Below are positions 53,733 through 63,721 of a DNA stretch of 64,000 nt, piece by piece (within the stretch, counting starts at the first letter, position 1; each line of letters opens with the position of its first letter). The translations under genes were made by a program, and so were the position numbers. The notes under the pieces were generated by a model that was not told the DNA's origin, did no database searches, and worked only from the letters and a program-made list of their open reading frames with translations. This stretch comes from Shewanella sp. Choline-02u-19 (GTDB lineage: Bacteria; Pseudomonadota; Gammaproteobacteria; Enterobacterales; Shewanellaceae), in assembly GCF_002836205.1 (NCBI RefSeq), contig NZ_PJBE01000013.1:310001-374000 (forward strand). Reading direction: 5' to 3'.

Positions 53733-55880
53733 TTAGTCTACTAATCCACGATGCTTGAGTAGAGCATCTACGCTAGGTTTTCTGCCGGTAAATTTGATGT
53801 AGTCTTGCATCAAATCTTCACTGTTACCTTTAGAAAGTACATTATCGCGGAATTTGTTACCGTTCTCCAATGACAAACCGCCGTTATGGCTCATGTAATC
53901 GAATGCATCAGCGGCAAAGACTTCGGTCCATAGATAGGCGTAGTAACCCGCAGAATATCCACCAGCAAAAGCGTGGCTAAAGTACGCTGATTTATAACGC
54001 GAAGGCACCGGTGAAAAGTCGATACCGTGTTTAGCTAGCGCTTGGTGTTCAAACTTTTCTACATCATCAATTTTAGTATCCACTGAAATTGAGTGCCATT
54101 CCATATCCAAAATAGCAGCAGCGAGGTATTCAGTGGTATCAAAACCCTTTCCAAACTTACTTGCCGCTAATACCTTAGACAACAGCGCGTCTGGAATAGG
54201 TTCACCGGTTTGATAATTCTTGGCATAGTTGGCGATAACCTGTGGATTGATAGCCCAGTCTTCATTGGCTTGAGATGGAAACTCGACAAAGTCGCGTGGG
54301 GTGGCTGTACCAGCCAAACTAGGGTATTTCACATCAGAGAATAAACCGTGAACGGCATGACCAAACTCATGGAACATGGTGGTCACTTCATCGAAGGTCA
54401 TCAGGGTTGGGCCCGATGCGGGCTTTGGAATGTTGAGCGCGTTATAGACAACGGGTTTAGTGCCTAATAAACCGCTTTGCGTTACAAATTCATCCATCCA
54501 TGCGCCGCCACTCTTTCCTTCTCGAGCATAGGGATCGAGATAGAAGATACCGATGGATGAATTATCTTTATTGAAAATCTCGTAAGCTGACACATCTTCA
54601 TTCCACACGGGTAGATCTGTACGCGGTTTAACCGTAATGCCGTACAGCTTCTTCATCGCAAAGAACAAGCCATCGTTTAGTACACGGTTAAACTCGAAAT
54701 AGGGAGTGACTAGGCTCTGGTCCAAGTCATACTTTTCTTTACGTACTTTTTCGGCAAAATAAGCCCAATCCCAGGGAGCAAGCTCAAATTCTGCACCGGT
54801 TTTAGCTATTTCGGCCTGAATATCGGCAGCTTCCTGCTTCGCTTTTGCAACTGCTTTAGGGGCTAAATCATCTAAGATGTTATACACGGCGGCAGGAGTC
54901 TTAGCCATTTGATCGGCAACGGTATAGGCCGCCCATGAGTCATAGCCTAACAGCGCCGCTTTCTCGGCATGCAGGTGCGATTGTTTAATAATATTGGGAC
55001 CGTTGGTATCCATTGCACGATTTGAAGAGGTCTCCCATATACGCTGGCGCAATGCACGGTTATTGAGGCTAGAAAGAATAGGCTGGCGAGTGGTGTTGAC
55101 TAGGGTGATTAAATACCCTTCTTTGCCTGCGTCTTTAGCTGCTTGTGCTAAGGTCGCGATTTCTGCGTTAGACAAACCATCGAGCTCGGCTTTATCGGTG
55201 ACGATAACCACTTCATTTTTAAATGCGTTCATCACGTTTTTTGAAAACGCGGTAGTCAGGCTGGCCAGCTGGCCATTGAGGTCGCGCATTGTGGTTTTAT
55301 CTGCATCTGATAACTTGGCACCAGCACGATCAAAATTCTGGTAGTAGAATTCCACTAAACGCTTATCCGTAGCGGATAATGTATTACGTGACTGATACAC
55401 AGCTTCAACACGAGCAAACAGTTCGGGGTTTAGATAGATATTGTCCCAATGTGCCGATAACTTCGGGGCCAACTCTGCTTCTAAAGCTTGTACTTTATCG
55501 GAAGAGTTAACACTGGCAAGATTAAAGAACGTTTTAGAAACTCGAGTTAGTAAGCTGCCTGCTTTTTCCATCGCCACTATGGTGTTGTCAAATCCTGGCG
55601 CTTGCTTATTGTTCATTATTTTAGCAATGTCGGCATCATGGTCAGCGATCCCTTGGGTAAAGGCGGGAGCATAATCAGCGAAGGAGATTTGATCGAACTC
55701 TGGTGCTTGATACTGCAAACGACTCTGACGCATTAATACATTGCTCACTTCTACCTGTGTGTTACTGACTTCTGTTGCGTTCATAGCTGGTGGAGTAATA
55801 TCTTTGCTTCCAGAGACTTCTGAACAACCTGTGATCGTTAAACTGGCCAAAATAGCCGTAGTGAGGATAGACTTACGCAT
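53733..55880 (-). CDS. dcp: Second M3-family peptidyl-dipeptidase Dcp-like lipoprotein
   Basis: This paralogue of the gene at 50426-52561 has the same architecture: lipobox ITGC (Cys19), zinc site FHEFGHAVHGLF and the C-terminal FSHAFAGGYSAGYYAYLW segment. Long stretches are shared between the two (for example GAEFELAPWDWAY and the N-terminal RLQYQAPEF). Start choice: the frame opens at 55910, but Met at 55880 begins the signal peptide directly and has AAAGGGAA five bases upstream, giving 715 residues. The two genes probably arose by duplication and may differ in peptide preference. Confidence 0.93.
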   Translation of the reverse strand: MRKSILTTAILASLTITGCSEVSGSKDITPPAMNATEVSNTQVEVSNVLMRQSRLQYQAPEFDQISFADYAPAFTQGIADHDADIAKIMNNKQAPGFDNTIVAMEKAGSLLTRVSKTFFNLASVNSSDKVQALEAELAPKLSAHWDNIYLNPELFARVEAVYQSRNTLSATDKRLVEFYYQNFDRAGAKLSDADKTTMRDLNGQLASLTTAFSKNVMNAFKNEVVIVTDKAELDGLSNAEIATLAQAAKDAGKEGYLITLVNTTRQPILSSLNNRALRQRIWETSSNRAMDTNGPNIIKQSHLHAEKAALLGYDSWAAYTVADQMAKTPAAVYNILDDLAPKAVAKAKQEAADIQAEIAKTGAEFELAPWDWAYFAEKVRKEKYDLDQSLVTPYFEFNRVLNDGLFFAMKKLYGITVKPRTDLPVWNEDVSAYEIFNKDNSSIGIFYLDPYAREGKSGGAWMDEFVTQSGLLGTKPVVYNALNIPKPASGPTLMTFDEVTTMFHEFGHAVHGLFSDVKYPSLAGTATPRDFVEFPSQANEDWAINPQVIANYAKNYQTGEPIPDALLSKVLAASKFGKGFDTTEYLAAAILDMEWHSISVDTKIDDVEKFEHQALAKHGIDFSPVPSRYKSAYFSHAFAGGYSAGYYAYLWTEVFAADAFDYMSHNGGLSLENGNKFRDNVLSKGNSEDLMQDYIKFTGRKPSVDALLKHRGLVD

Positions 55881-56304
55881 GGAGATTCCCTTTGTGATAA
55901 CGCACTGCATTTTATTGACTAATTGTTATGAGTAGCGAATACCACCATACCAAGTGGATCTAACTAACATCAAACTCAAATTTTAAGTTTCAATTAATAT
56001 TGTGCTGTAATAATAGGAATAACTGTATTATTTTTTCAAACTAAGCAGTTTGAGACAGTTAGTTTAACAGGGCTTTAATTGTTAACGTTTTGCGTCACTT
56101 CGCTACCCTTGATATCGCATTGGATACAAGATGTTGATACACATCATATTAGCGACTCTCATTGAATTATCACTTTGGCAACATGTCGCCATAAATTATC
56201 TGATATACAAATAGTGGACTTTTGTTGTGACTCGTCATTCTTATTGCGGCGATAGCGACATTAAATTTTGTTCATTTTAAGAAGGGGTTAGGGGCTGTAG
56301 ATCT

Positions 56305-56566
56305 TTCACGGTTGTTTTTGCCGCTGTTTATTGGCTATTTCGACAAGGTGGAGGCTATGTCGTTTAGTCATTCTCCACAAATAGCCAACAACACCGTAAA
56401 AATAGCCAAGAAGCGCGGCCCTTAGGGTTCGTTTCAATACTTTTAGTCTTTTATGACTAGAATGCGTTACGAGCTTTTCACTTCGGTTGCTAAATCATGG
56501 CTCAAGCCTTGACCTAAAATCATTATTCTTTACGGGAAAGAGTCGAACAAAAACTAAGCTCGAAAG
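56305..56566 (+). repeat. Dispersed intergenic repeat, copy 2
   Basis: About 260 bases share the ordered conserved blocks of copy 1 (15453-15673), in the same orientation. This copy is about 40 bases longer in the middle and carries two AAATAGCC-type boxes instead of one, the first and second both able to pair with GGCTATTT. It ends in the same CGAACAAAAAC-AAGCTCGAAAG block. Unlike copy 1, the nearest downstream gene is on the opposite strand, so it is not a conserved 5' leader. Confidence 0.75.
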
Positions 56567-56938
56567 ATCGACTGCCGCTAGCTATTGATGTTGGTTGTTT
56601 AGATTTCTTATTCTCATCGTTAGTTTAAAACAGCCTCACGCTGGGTAAAAGCGTCTTTGCTCGTCAGTTTTGGTGTTGTTATGCCCCAGATTGGCGCATT
56701 ACTGACGACTAAATTTGGACTGACTAGGCTGCTGGGCTTAAATTAGGGAAAGGTCATTGTGCTTGTGACTTTGGGAGCCGGAGATACAACAAGTGCCAAG
56801 TAATACCAAGCAGGTTGAAACAGTTAAATCAGTGGGATTGTATTTACTGAGGATGATTAGTTTGCAGTTGGCTGTAGACTTAAAGAAGGAAGGTAAAGTT
56901 AGGGCAATTCATTACTAAGAGTAAATGAACTGCCCTCT

Positions 56939-57001
56939 ACAACATACTCCAGCAGCTGGGCTGCAGGGTGTTGTGGCGGCTGGAGGTTAGATACTCCCAG
57001 C
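56939..57001 (-). terminator. Inverted repeats downstream of the cold-shock gene (candidate terminator)
   Basis: GCTGGAG (56979-56985) pairs with CTCC-CAGC (56994-57001, one bulge). A larger imperfect hairpin, ACAACA/TGTTGT around CAGC/GCTG, lies beside it. No T-run follows on the minus strand, so termination is uncertain. Confidence 0.35.
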
Positions 57002-57022
57002 TACCCGATCAAGTGTCATCGA

Positions 57023-57229
57023 TTAAACGGCAACAACTTTATTAGCACATGGACCTTTCTGTCCTTCGCCAACTTCGAACTCAACCGCTTGGCCATCATT
57101 CAATGTAGCGTATTGACCGCCAGCTTGAATTTCTGAATGATGAACAAACAAATCTTTGCTTCCGTCTTCTGGAGTAATAAAACCGAAACCTTTATCGGCG
57201 TTAAACCACTTGACTATACCTTTACTCAT
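57023..57229 (-). CDS. Cold-shock domain protein (CspA family)
   Basis: The 68-residue OB-fold protein binds single-stranded RNA and DNA and acts as an RNA chaperone. RNP1 is KGFGFITP and RNP2 is DLFVHHSEI. The N-terminal GIVKWFNADKG is canonical. The gene is single, with a long AT-rich upstream region, as is common for cold-shock genes with structured leaders. Which Csp paralogue it is, and whether it is cold-induced, cannot be told from sequence. Confidence 0.95.
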   Translation of the reverse strand: MSKGIVKWFNADKGFGFITPEDGSKDLFVHHSEIQAGGQYATLNDGQAVEFEVGEGQKGPCANKVVAV

Positions 57230-58136
57230 AATATTCTCTTTATCTTCGGTGAAAAATATAATTCTGATGTGCTATCACCATTACAAAATCAGAACGTTAA
57301 ACTAGTTTAGCTTATAACACTTTTATACGCGCCTTGCGCGGCTATTAAGCTCGACCGCTCAAAGCGTGTACTAATAATCAATTAATTAAGGATTATCTCA
57401 CACACCTTCTAGAAAGGCGAGTATACAGGCTTTGCTTGCCTCATATTAGCTGAAAATTGAGAATATATGCTTTTAGTCACCAGAATTTGTGTTTTTTTTA
57501 TTGTTAACTCAATAACGAGTGGTGAACTTAGCCATGTTACTGAGAGGATATTGGCAAAATATAAGCATCCTGTATCAAAATATCACTAAGGGTTAACTAA
57601 ACGTTATCGCACAATCGATATGGTTATCTTTCCATGCAGTGAGAAAAAGTATGGCAAACAGCTGGATGCTGTATTGAACGATGAAGTGGCTTCTATGGTT
57701 AACGCTGATCAATGTTGATGAGTCCCTGCTTATAGTCGGTGAGCATCTGTTGTGATCCGTTCAAATATTAGCACTTTAAGCTATAACTTAAGGGGTATTA
57801 CTGTCTTTGCGCTGAATAGTTAGAAATATATTAGTGATCTAGCGCTAATAAATACGCCCCACAAATTCAACTTATTTACATTCCATTGTTATATTAATAA
57901 CTGCTAAAGATAACAACCATTCTCAGTTAAATCATATCATTTTGAAATTTATAACTATTTTGTTTTAACCGCTTTTGAACGAGTATTTCAACTGCATCTT
58001 TATATTGTGACCTTGCAAACAATTTACCCAAAAGTATGGCGTAAGCCTCAACTCGGATACCAGCTTGTATGCGGTTGAATCAACAGATGTTCAAGCTCTA
58101 GAATACCCCTATCGATATACAACAGGTCTGAAATTA
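57230..58136. other. About 0.9-kb gene-free region upstream of csp and dmsE
   Basis: This divergent region should hold the csp leader (left) and the dms promoter (right). A TTGTGA-N6-AAACAA sequence at 58005-58022 resembles a CRP-type site with one good half. I see no supported gene. A 32-codon frame at 57620-57718 was considered and not called. Confidence 0.5.
58005..58022. promoter_or_regulatory. Weak CRP-like site upstream of dmsE
   Basis: TTGTGA and AAACAA are spaced by six bases. The left half matches the CRP consensus and the right half matches at four of six positions. It lies 115 bases before the dmsE start. CRP controls anaerobic respiration genes in Shewanella, which makes the site plausible but unproven. 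Confidence 0.3.
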
Positions 58137-59111
58137 ATGTCCTTCATCAATACCATAAAGTCAGTGAATTTTATGGCCAAGTTAGTGGCTACGAGTTTAC
58201 TCACATTAATCATTATTATTTTACCAGCTCAAGCAACTCCTTGGAGTTCTCTTGATTCCGACCAATTAGAACAAAAATTAACCGAAAAATTTGCTGAGGG
58301 TAAGTACTCTTCTAAAGGCGCTGATTCTTGCCTGATGTGCCATAAGAAGAACGCTAAGGTCATGGCTATTTTTGACGGCGTTCATGGCGACATGAATAGC
58401 AGTAAGTCTCCAATGGCTGGCATGCAATGCGAAGCTTGTCATGGTCCTTTAGGCAAACATAATCGTGGCGGTAAAGAGCCAATGATTGGTTTTGGTGCTG
58501 ACAGCAAGTTATCAGCAGAAACGCAGAACAGTGTGTGTCAAGGATGTCATAACGATCCTAAGCAGATGGCGTGGCATAACAGTACTCACAACCTTGAAGA
58601 AGTCGCTTGTGCTGATTGCCATAGCGTTCACGCTGCTAAAGACCCAGCGCTTGACCGACTCATGGTTAACGATACGTGTACCTCATGTCATACCCGCGCT
58701 AAGGCAGATATGAACAAGCGCTCATCACACCCAATGAAATGGGACCAGATGACCTGTATTGATTGTCATAGCCCACATGGTTCTATGTCCGAAAGTGCGT
58801 TAAACAAGCCAAGCCTTAATGAAACCTGTGCTAGCTGTCACGCTGACAAACGTGGTCCATTCTTGTGGGAGCATGCGCCAGTAATGGAAGATTGCTCTAG
58901 CTGTCACACAGCGCACGGCAGTGTTAATGACGCCTTGCTCAAAGCGCGAGTTCCTCAGTTATGCCAGCAATGTCATGCCGATGACGGACATGCAAGTCGT
59001 ATGACTTCACAAGCGGGTGTTGATGCCTTTAGCGCAGGTAAAAGCTGCCTTAACTGTCACAGCAAGATCCATGGTTCTAACCATCCTGCTGGTAGCAACT
59101 TTGCCCGTTAA
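58137..59111 (+). CDS. dmsE: Decaheme c-type cytochrome DmsE (MtrA family)
   Basis: DmsE is a periplasmic decaheme cytochrome that passes electrons through an outer-membrane barrel to an external DMSO reductase. I count ten CxxCH haem motifs (for example CLMCH, CEACH, CQGCH, CADCH, CTSCH, CIDCH, CASCH, CSSCH, CQQCH, CLNCH). A signal peptide ends PAQA. Start choice: the frame opens at TTG 58065, but ATG 58137 gives 324 residues, close to other MtrA-family proteins. A second Met (58173) is also possible. dmsF follows 17 bases downstream, in the Shewanella dmsEFAB order. Confidence 0.93.
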   Translation: MSFINTIKSVNFMAKLVATSLLTLIIIILPAQATPWSSLDSDQLEQKLTEKFAEGKYSSKGADSCLMCHKKNAKVMAIFDGVHGDMNSSKSPMAGMQCEACHGPLGKHNRGGKEPMIGFGADSKLSAETQNSVCQGCHNDPKQMAWHNSTHNLEEVACADCHSVHAAKDPALDRLMVNDTCTSCHTRAKADMNKRSSHPMKWDQMTCIDCHSPHGSMSESALNKPSLNETCASCHADKRGPFLWEHAPVMEDCSSCHTAHGSVNDALLKARVPQLCQQCHADDGHASRMTSQAGVDAFSAGKSCLNCHSKIHGSNHPAGSNFAR

Positions 59112-59128
59112 GACTTGGAGTGAGTATT

Positions 59129-61138
59129 ATGCGTTCAACTAAATTATTTTCTTTAAATTTGATTACTCTTGCCTTGTTGGGAACCGCGACAGGTGCGATG
59201 GCTGCAGATTTTGGTGTTCAGCAAGCCAATACTGAGCACTTAAAAACAGCAAACTACCAATGTAAACGTTGTGTTGCTAATGATGGCTATTCAGGCACCG
59301 TCGGTGCAAGTGTTGGCGTTATTGATGCTGATGATGAACATGCGATTAATCAGCTCGGTACTGGCTCTGATGGCGCAATAGCGGGCATTAATGCCGATAT
59401 CGCATACCAGAAAAGTGGTTACCGCGCTAAGGTTCAGGCTCACCAGCTGGGTATGGATAATGGTTTTATCAACGTCGAAGCTGGTAAGAGCGAACAGTAT
59501 AAGCTTGATGTCGATTTCCAAACGATTACCACTAATCAGTACAGCAATGCGCAAACTAACCTTTGGCAAAACAACGGTATGCTCACCCCGAGTGATCAAA
59601 CTCGTGTGCTTGATCTTAATTTGCAACGCCAGCGAAGCGGCATTGGTTTTGAGTATGACTTTTCTAAACTAACCGATCTTGGCCTTAACAGTTATGCCCG
59701 TTATGACCGTGAAGATAAAACCGGTAACCGTTCTGCAAGTTTGATGGACCCAAGCCCAGTTAACTTTGCTGAACCCGTTGATGAAACGACCGATAATTTT
59801 AGTGCGGGTGTTGTGCTTGATGGCGAAAACTGGTTATCAGAACTGAGCTACTCCGGTTCTCGCTACGAAAACAACATTGACAACTTAAGTCTGCCAAATA
59901 ACTACGACGTATACAGTGCAACGCCAGATAACCAAGCACATCAAGTGTCGTTATCGGGTCAGTACCGTCTTGCGTCAAGTGTCTTTAGTGGCCGCGTGGT
60001 GTCGGGTCGTATGATCCAAGATCAAGACCTGGTGCAGATGAGTGGTAATCCGGTTCAAAACTGGGATGGCCAAGTAGACACCTTTACCAGCAATCTGGCG
60101 GCGAGTACGCGAGTGAGTAATCGCTTACGTCTTGGGGCTAGTTATGACTATAGCAAGCGTGATAATCGCTCTTCGGTATTTGATTTTGCCCAGTATGAAT
60201 ATAACGCCATGTCGGGTGCATATAAGCAAAACACCCCAATGGACATTGAGCGCGAGACCTTTAAGGCCAACGCTAGTTACCGAATTGCCAGTGGTTACCG
60301 TCTGCAAGCTGGTTACAACTATAAGCAAGTCGATCGCAGTTATGGTGAGCGTGAAGAAACTCAAGACAATGAGCTTTGGAGCAAACTCAGCATTCGTGCT
60401 ATCGACAAGTTAACCCTTAATTTTGGGTTGAGTTATGGCGAGCGTGGTGGCAGTGATTACCAAGCTGACGAACTCACATCAGAGGAAACCGAGTCGCTGA
60501 TGCGTAAGTATCACTTAGCGGATCGTAATCGCACTGAGCTAAATGCTAGAGCAAGCTACACGCCGCTTGAGTGGTTAAGCTTTGATGTTAGTACTCACTA
60601 TGCCAACGATGACTATGATGCAACAGAAATTGGCTTAACTCAGGCTAAAGACTATGGCTATGACGCCAACGTTCAAGTGCAGTTAACTGAGCCATTATCA
60701 CTTTACGCTTTTGCAGGCCAGCAGTGGATTGATTCAGACCAAAGTGGCGATCAAACCGCTATTTGGCACTCTGAAATTCGCGACGAGTTTATTAACTTAG
60801 GTCTAGGCGCGACTTATTCAGGCCTTATGGAAGACAGACTGACGTTAGGCATGGATTACCTGTTTGCCAACTCAGAAAGCAACACCGGCGTGAACCCATC
60901 AAGTGACGGTGCTTACGGTGCTTACTATTCATATAACCACAGCGTGAACCTTTATGGGCAATATCTGATTTCACCTCAAATGGCACTAAAACTGGCTTAT
61001 CAGTTTGAGCGCTATTTCGATACAGACAGTGCAATGGTCAGCGCTAATAGCAATTCAAGTTTAATCACCCTTGGTGAACTAAATCACAATTATAACGCCC
61101 ATCAACTGATGTTGACCTTCAGCTACAAGCTGATTTAA
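59129..61138 (+). CDS. dmsF: Outer-membrane beta-barrel DmsF (MtrB/PioB family)
   Basis: DmsF forms the porin sheath around the decaheme cytochrome, allowing electron flow across the outer membrane. The 669-residue precursor has a signal peptide ending GAMA and then a CxxC pair (C45, C48) found in MtrB proteins. A long region of alternating amphipathic strands ends QLMLTFSYKLI. Start choice: GTG 59120 overlaps the GGAG ribosome site, whereas ATG 59129 is 8 bases after it and begins the signal peptide. It lies between dmsE and dmsA. Confidence 0.92.
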   Translation: MRSTKLFSLNLITLALLGTATGAMAADFGVQQANTEHLKTANYQCKRCVANDGYSGTVGASVGVIDADDEHAINQLGTGSDGAIAGINADIAYQKSGYRAKVQAHQLGMDNGFINVEAGKSEQYKLDVDFQTITTNQYSNAQTNLWQNNGMLTPSDQTRVLDLNLQRQRSGIGFEYDFSKLTDLGLNSYARYDREDKTGNRSASLMDPSPVNFAEPVDETTDNFSAGVVLDGENWLSELSYSGSRYENNIDNLSLPNNYDVYSATPDNQAHQVSLSGQYRLASSVFSGRVVSGRMIQDQDLVQMSGNPVQNWDGQVDTFTSNLAASTRVSNRLRLGASYDYSKRDNRSSVFDFAQYEYNAMSGAYKQNTPMDIERETFKANASYRIASGYRLQAGYNYKQVDRSYGEREETQDNELWSKLSIRAIDKLTLNFGLSYGERGGSDYQADELTSEETESLMRKYHLADRNRTELNARASYTPLEWLSFDVSTHYANDDYDATEIGLTQAKDYGYDANVQVQLTEPLSLYAFAGQQWIDSDQSGDQTAIWHSEIRDEFINLGLGATYSGLMEDRLTLGMDYLFANSESNTGVNPSSDGAYGAYYSYNHSVNLYGQYLISPQMALKLAYQFERYFDTDSAMVSANSNSSLITLGELNHNYNAHQLMLTFSYKLI

Positions 61139-61178
61139 GTCGAGTCAGTCACATTTTAAGTTTGAGGAAAACGAGATT

Positions 61179-63707
61179 ATGGAACGTAGAAGTTTCTTAA
61201 AAATGAGTGCTGCGCTGGGCTGTGCAGCAACGGTTACAGGCTGTAATTCCAGCTCTGATGATGCCAATGTTATTCCGCCTAAACCCCCTGTTGGTGATGA
61301 GCAAATTACCTGGTCTGCGTGCCTAGTAAACTGTGGTTCAAACTGCCCCGTTAAAGTCTTCAGCCGTGACGGTGTTATTACCCGTGTTGAAACGGATCAT
61401 GACATTGTCGATGGTGATGATATTTACCAAGTGCGTGCCTGTGCCCGTGGTCGTTCGTTACGCCAACGTACCTATGCCGTTGACCGTCTAAAGTCGCCAA
61501 TGAAACGTGTTGGTAAGCGTGGCGAAGGCAAGTTTGTGCCAATCACTTGGGACGAAGCCGCAAAGACCATTGGTACTAAGTTATCTTCGGTTATTAATGA
61601 GCATGGTAACAAAGCTATTTTCCGTAGCTACGGTTCTGGTGCTTATTATGGTTTTGCATCAAACGCGTGTTTTAACCGTTTATTCAACCTAAACGGCGGT
61701 TGCCTGAATGCTTACGGTAACTACTCTTGGGCACAGCAAATGGAAGCGGCGAAGCACACTTTTGGTACTGGCAGTACTGAAGGTTCTTCAACGGTAACAT
61801 TGGCCGAAAGTGACTTTCTATTGGGCGTGGCATACAACCCAAGTGAAGTTCGTCAGTCTGGTAGCGGTGAAGGTTACGATTACTTAAAAGCACTGCAAAA
61901 GTCTAACGGCTTAAAAGTCGTGATGATTGACCCTCGTTACACTGACTCAATGTTAGGTAAAGAGTCTAAGTGGCTGCCTATTCGTCCCGGTACCGATGCT
62001 GCATTTGCTGAAGCGATTGCTTACCAAATGATAAGCTCTGGCTGGGTTGATACAAACTCATTGGATTTCATCAATAAGTTTGCCGTGGGTTTTGACGCTG
62101 CGTCTATTCAAACGCAAATCGATATCTTTGCAGCCAGCGGTGATGCGACTAAGCAAGAATATGCCAACGTCATGAACCCAGAAGAGAACTACCGTGATTA
62201 CATCTTAAGTGAAGGCATGTATGCCAATGAACCTAAGAAAACCCCTGAATGGGCTGAAAAAATCACTGGTATTCCGACTGCGCAAATTATACAGATTGCT
62301 GATGATCTAATGGCATCTGAAAGACCTTATATCGTTGTCGGCGCGGGTGTTAACCGTCAAGCTAACGGTGAGCAAACCATGCGTGCGCTTTACATGTTGT
62401 CAGTGCTAACCGGTAAGCTAGGTACGCTAGGTGCATCAAGCGGTGAGTTGCCATCCATGAGCGGTATGTACCGTGCAGGCATCCCAACGGGTAGCAACCC
62501 AGTAAAAGAAAGTATCTCTTTCTTCACTTGGTCTGAAGCGATTCTCAACGGTGAAACCATGACGGCTCGTAGCCATGGTATTCGTGGTACCGAGGGATTA
62601 GATACGCCACTTGGTACTAACATCAAAGTGATCATTTCTGCCTCTGATAGCACATTGCTAAACCAGCATGCAGAGATCAACAACACCGCTAAAATCTTAG
62701 AAGATGAATCGGGTGTTGAGCTCATCGTTAGCTGTGATTGCTGGATGACCCCAGGCGCTAAGTTTGCCGACATTATCCTCCCAGACACCAGCTGGTTAGA
62801 ATCAAACGATTTGGTTAACGACTCTTACGCATCTGGCGCACTGGGTTACATCACGGCAATGAAGTCGGCGATTGAACCTATGTGGGATTGTAAGTCTATG
62901 TACGAAGCGGCTGCTTTAATCGCTAAATACATGGGTTGTGAAGCTGCGTTCACTGAAGGTAAGACTGAAGAGCAGTGGCTTGAAGAGCTTTACCAAAAAA
63001 CCAGAGACAGCAGCACCAACGTCGGTGTCGTCCCTGCGTTTCCTGCGACTTACAAAGAAGCACAAGAGATTGGTTTCTTCCGTAAGCACATGAACGACAA
63101 GCACGTTGCACTTGAAAGTTACATTAAAGGTGGCAAAGCACTATCAACGCCAAGTGGCAAGATTGAGATCTACTCTGCTGAACTTGCATGGCGTGCAGCG
63201 AACTGGGATCAAGAAAACAGTGCGCAAAACCCGACGGGTATAAAGGGTGACACCATCACGGCGATTCCAAAGTACACAGTGACGTGGGACGGCTATGAAG
63301 ATGAAGAGACCAAAGTAGACTACCCCATTCAGTTAGCGGGTTACCACACTAAAGGCCGTACTCACTCGAGCTACCATAACGTACCTTGGTTGCGTGAAGC
63401 GGTAGAAGATGCCGTTTGGGTTAACCCAATGGACGGTGCTAAGCATGGCTTAAGCTCTGGCGACAAGATTGAGATGTACAACGAACGTGGCTCAATCGAA
63501 GTCAAGGTGCGTATTACTCCACGTGTAGCGCCGGGTGTATTTGCACTGGGTCAAGGTGCTTGGTTCAACCCAGGTACAACCGTTGGTAGCACAGGGCACA
63601 TTATTGATGAAGGCGGCGCGATTAACTCGCTAACTCGCTATCAGCCAAGCCCCGTTGCTAAAGGTAATCCACAGCACACCATCCGTGTTGCCATCAAAAA
63701 GATTTAA
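61179..63707 (+). CDS. dmsA: DMSO reductase catalytic subunit DmsA, Tat lipoprotein
   Basis: This molybdopterin enzyme reduces dimethyl sulfoxide to dimethyl sulfide. The 842-residue precursor has a Tat motif RRSFLK and a lipobox VTGC (Cys22), consistent with an enzyme moved to the outer cell surface. The N-terminal Fe-S cysteines are in CLVNCGSNC and QVRACARGRS. The E. coli-like RLKSPMKRVGKRGEGKFVPITWDEA, IDPRYTD and LPIRPGTDAAFAEAIAYQMI are present. A serine in the SYGSGAYYG region is the likely molybdenum ligand. It precedes dmsB by 14 bases. Confidence 0.96.
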   Translation: MERRSFLKMSAALGCAATVTGCNSSSDDANVIPPKPPVGDEQITWSACLVNCGSNCPVKVFSRDGVITRVETDHDIVDGDDIYQVRACARGRSLRQRTYAVDRLKSPMKRVGKRGEGKFVPITWDEAAKTIGTKLSSVINEHGNKAIFRSYGSGAYYGFASNACFNRLFNLNGGCLNAYGNYSWAQQMEAAKHTFGTGSTEGSSTVTLAESDFLLGVAYNPSEVRQSGSGEGYDYLKALQKSNGLKVVMIDPRYTDSMLGKESKWLPIRPGTDAAFAEAIAYQMISSGWVDTNSLDFINKFAVGFDAASIQTQIDIFAASGDATKQEYANVMNPEENYRDYILSEGMYANEPKKTPEWAEKITGIPTAQIIQIADDLMASERPYIVVGAGVNRQANGEQTMRALYMLSVLTGKLGTLGASSGELPSMSGMYRAGIPTGSNPVKESISFFTWSEAILNGETMTARSHGIRGTEGLDTPLGTNIKVIISASDSTLLNQHAEINNTAKILEDESGVELIVSCDCWMTPGAKFADIILPDTSWLESNDLVNDSYASGALGYITAMKSAIEPMWDCKSMYEAAALIAKYMGCEAAFTEGKTEEQWLEELYQKTRDSSTNVGVVPAFPATYKEAQEIGFFRKHMNDKHVALESYIKGGKALSTPSGKIEIYSAELAWRAANWDQENSAQNPTGIKGDTITAIPKYTVTWDGYEDEETKVDYPIQLAGYHTKGRTHSSYHNVPWLREAVEDAVWVNPMDGAKHGLSSGDKIEMYNERGSIEVKVRITPRVAPGVFALGQGAWFNPGTTVGSTGHIIDEGGAINSLTRYQPSPVAKGNPQHTIRVAIKKI

Positions 63708-63721
63708 GAGAGTAGTTAATT

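Larger units (their letters stand above)
55881..57022. other. About 1.1-kb gene-free region containing dispersed repeat copy 2
   Basis: I find no supported gene on either strand. The region contains the second repeat copy (56305-56566) and, near its right end, inverted repeats downstream of the cold-shock gene. The remainder is AT-rich with no clear pattern. Confidence 0.6.

Noticed and set aside
56305..56566. CRISPR-like or riboswitch interpretation of the repeat
   Set aside because: There are only two scattered copies with no regular spacers, and copy 2 does not precede a gene on its own strand.
57620..57718. 32-codon open frame upstream of dmsE
   Set aside because: It has no ribosome site and no recognisable similarity, and this length is expected by chance in a long intergenic region.
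58065..58136. TTG-initiated extension of dmsE
   Set aside because: It would place 24 polar residues before the signal peptide. The ATG at 58137 fits the family better.
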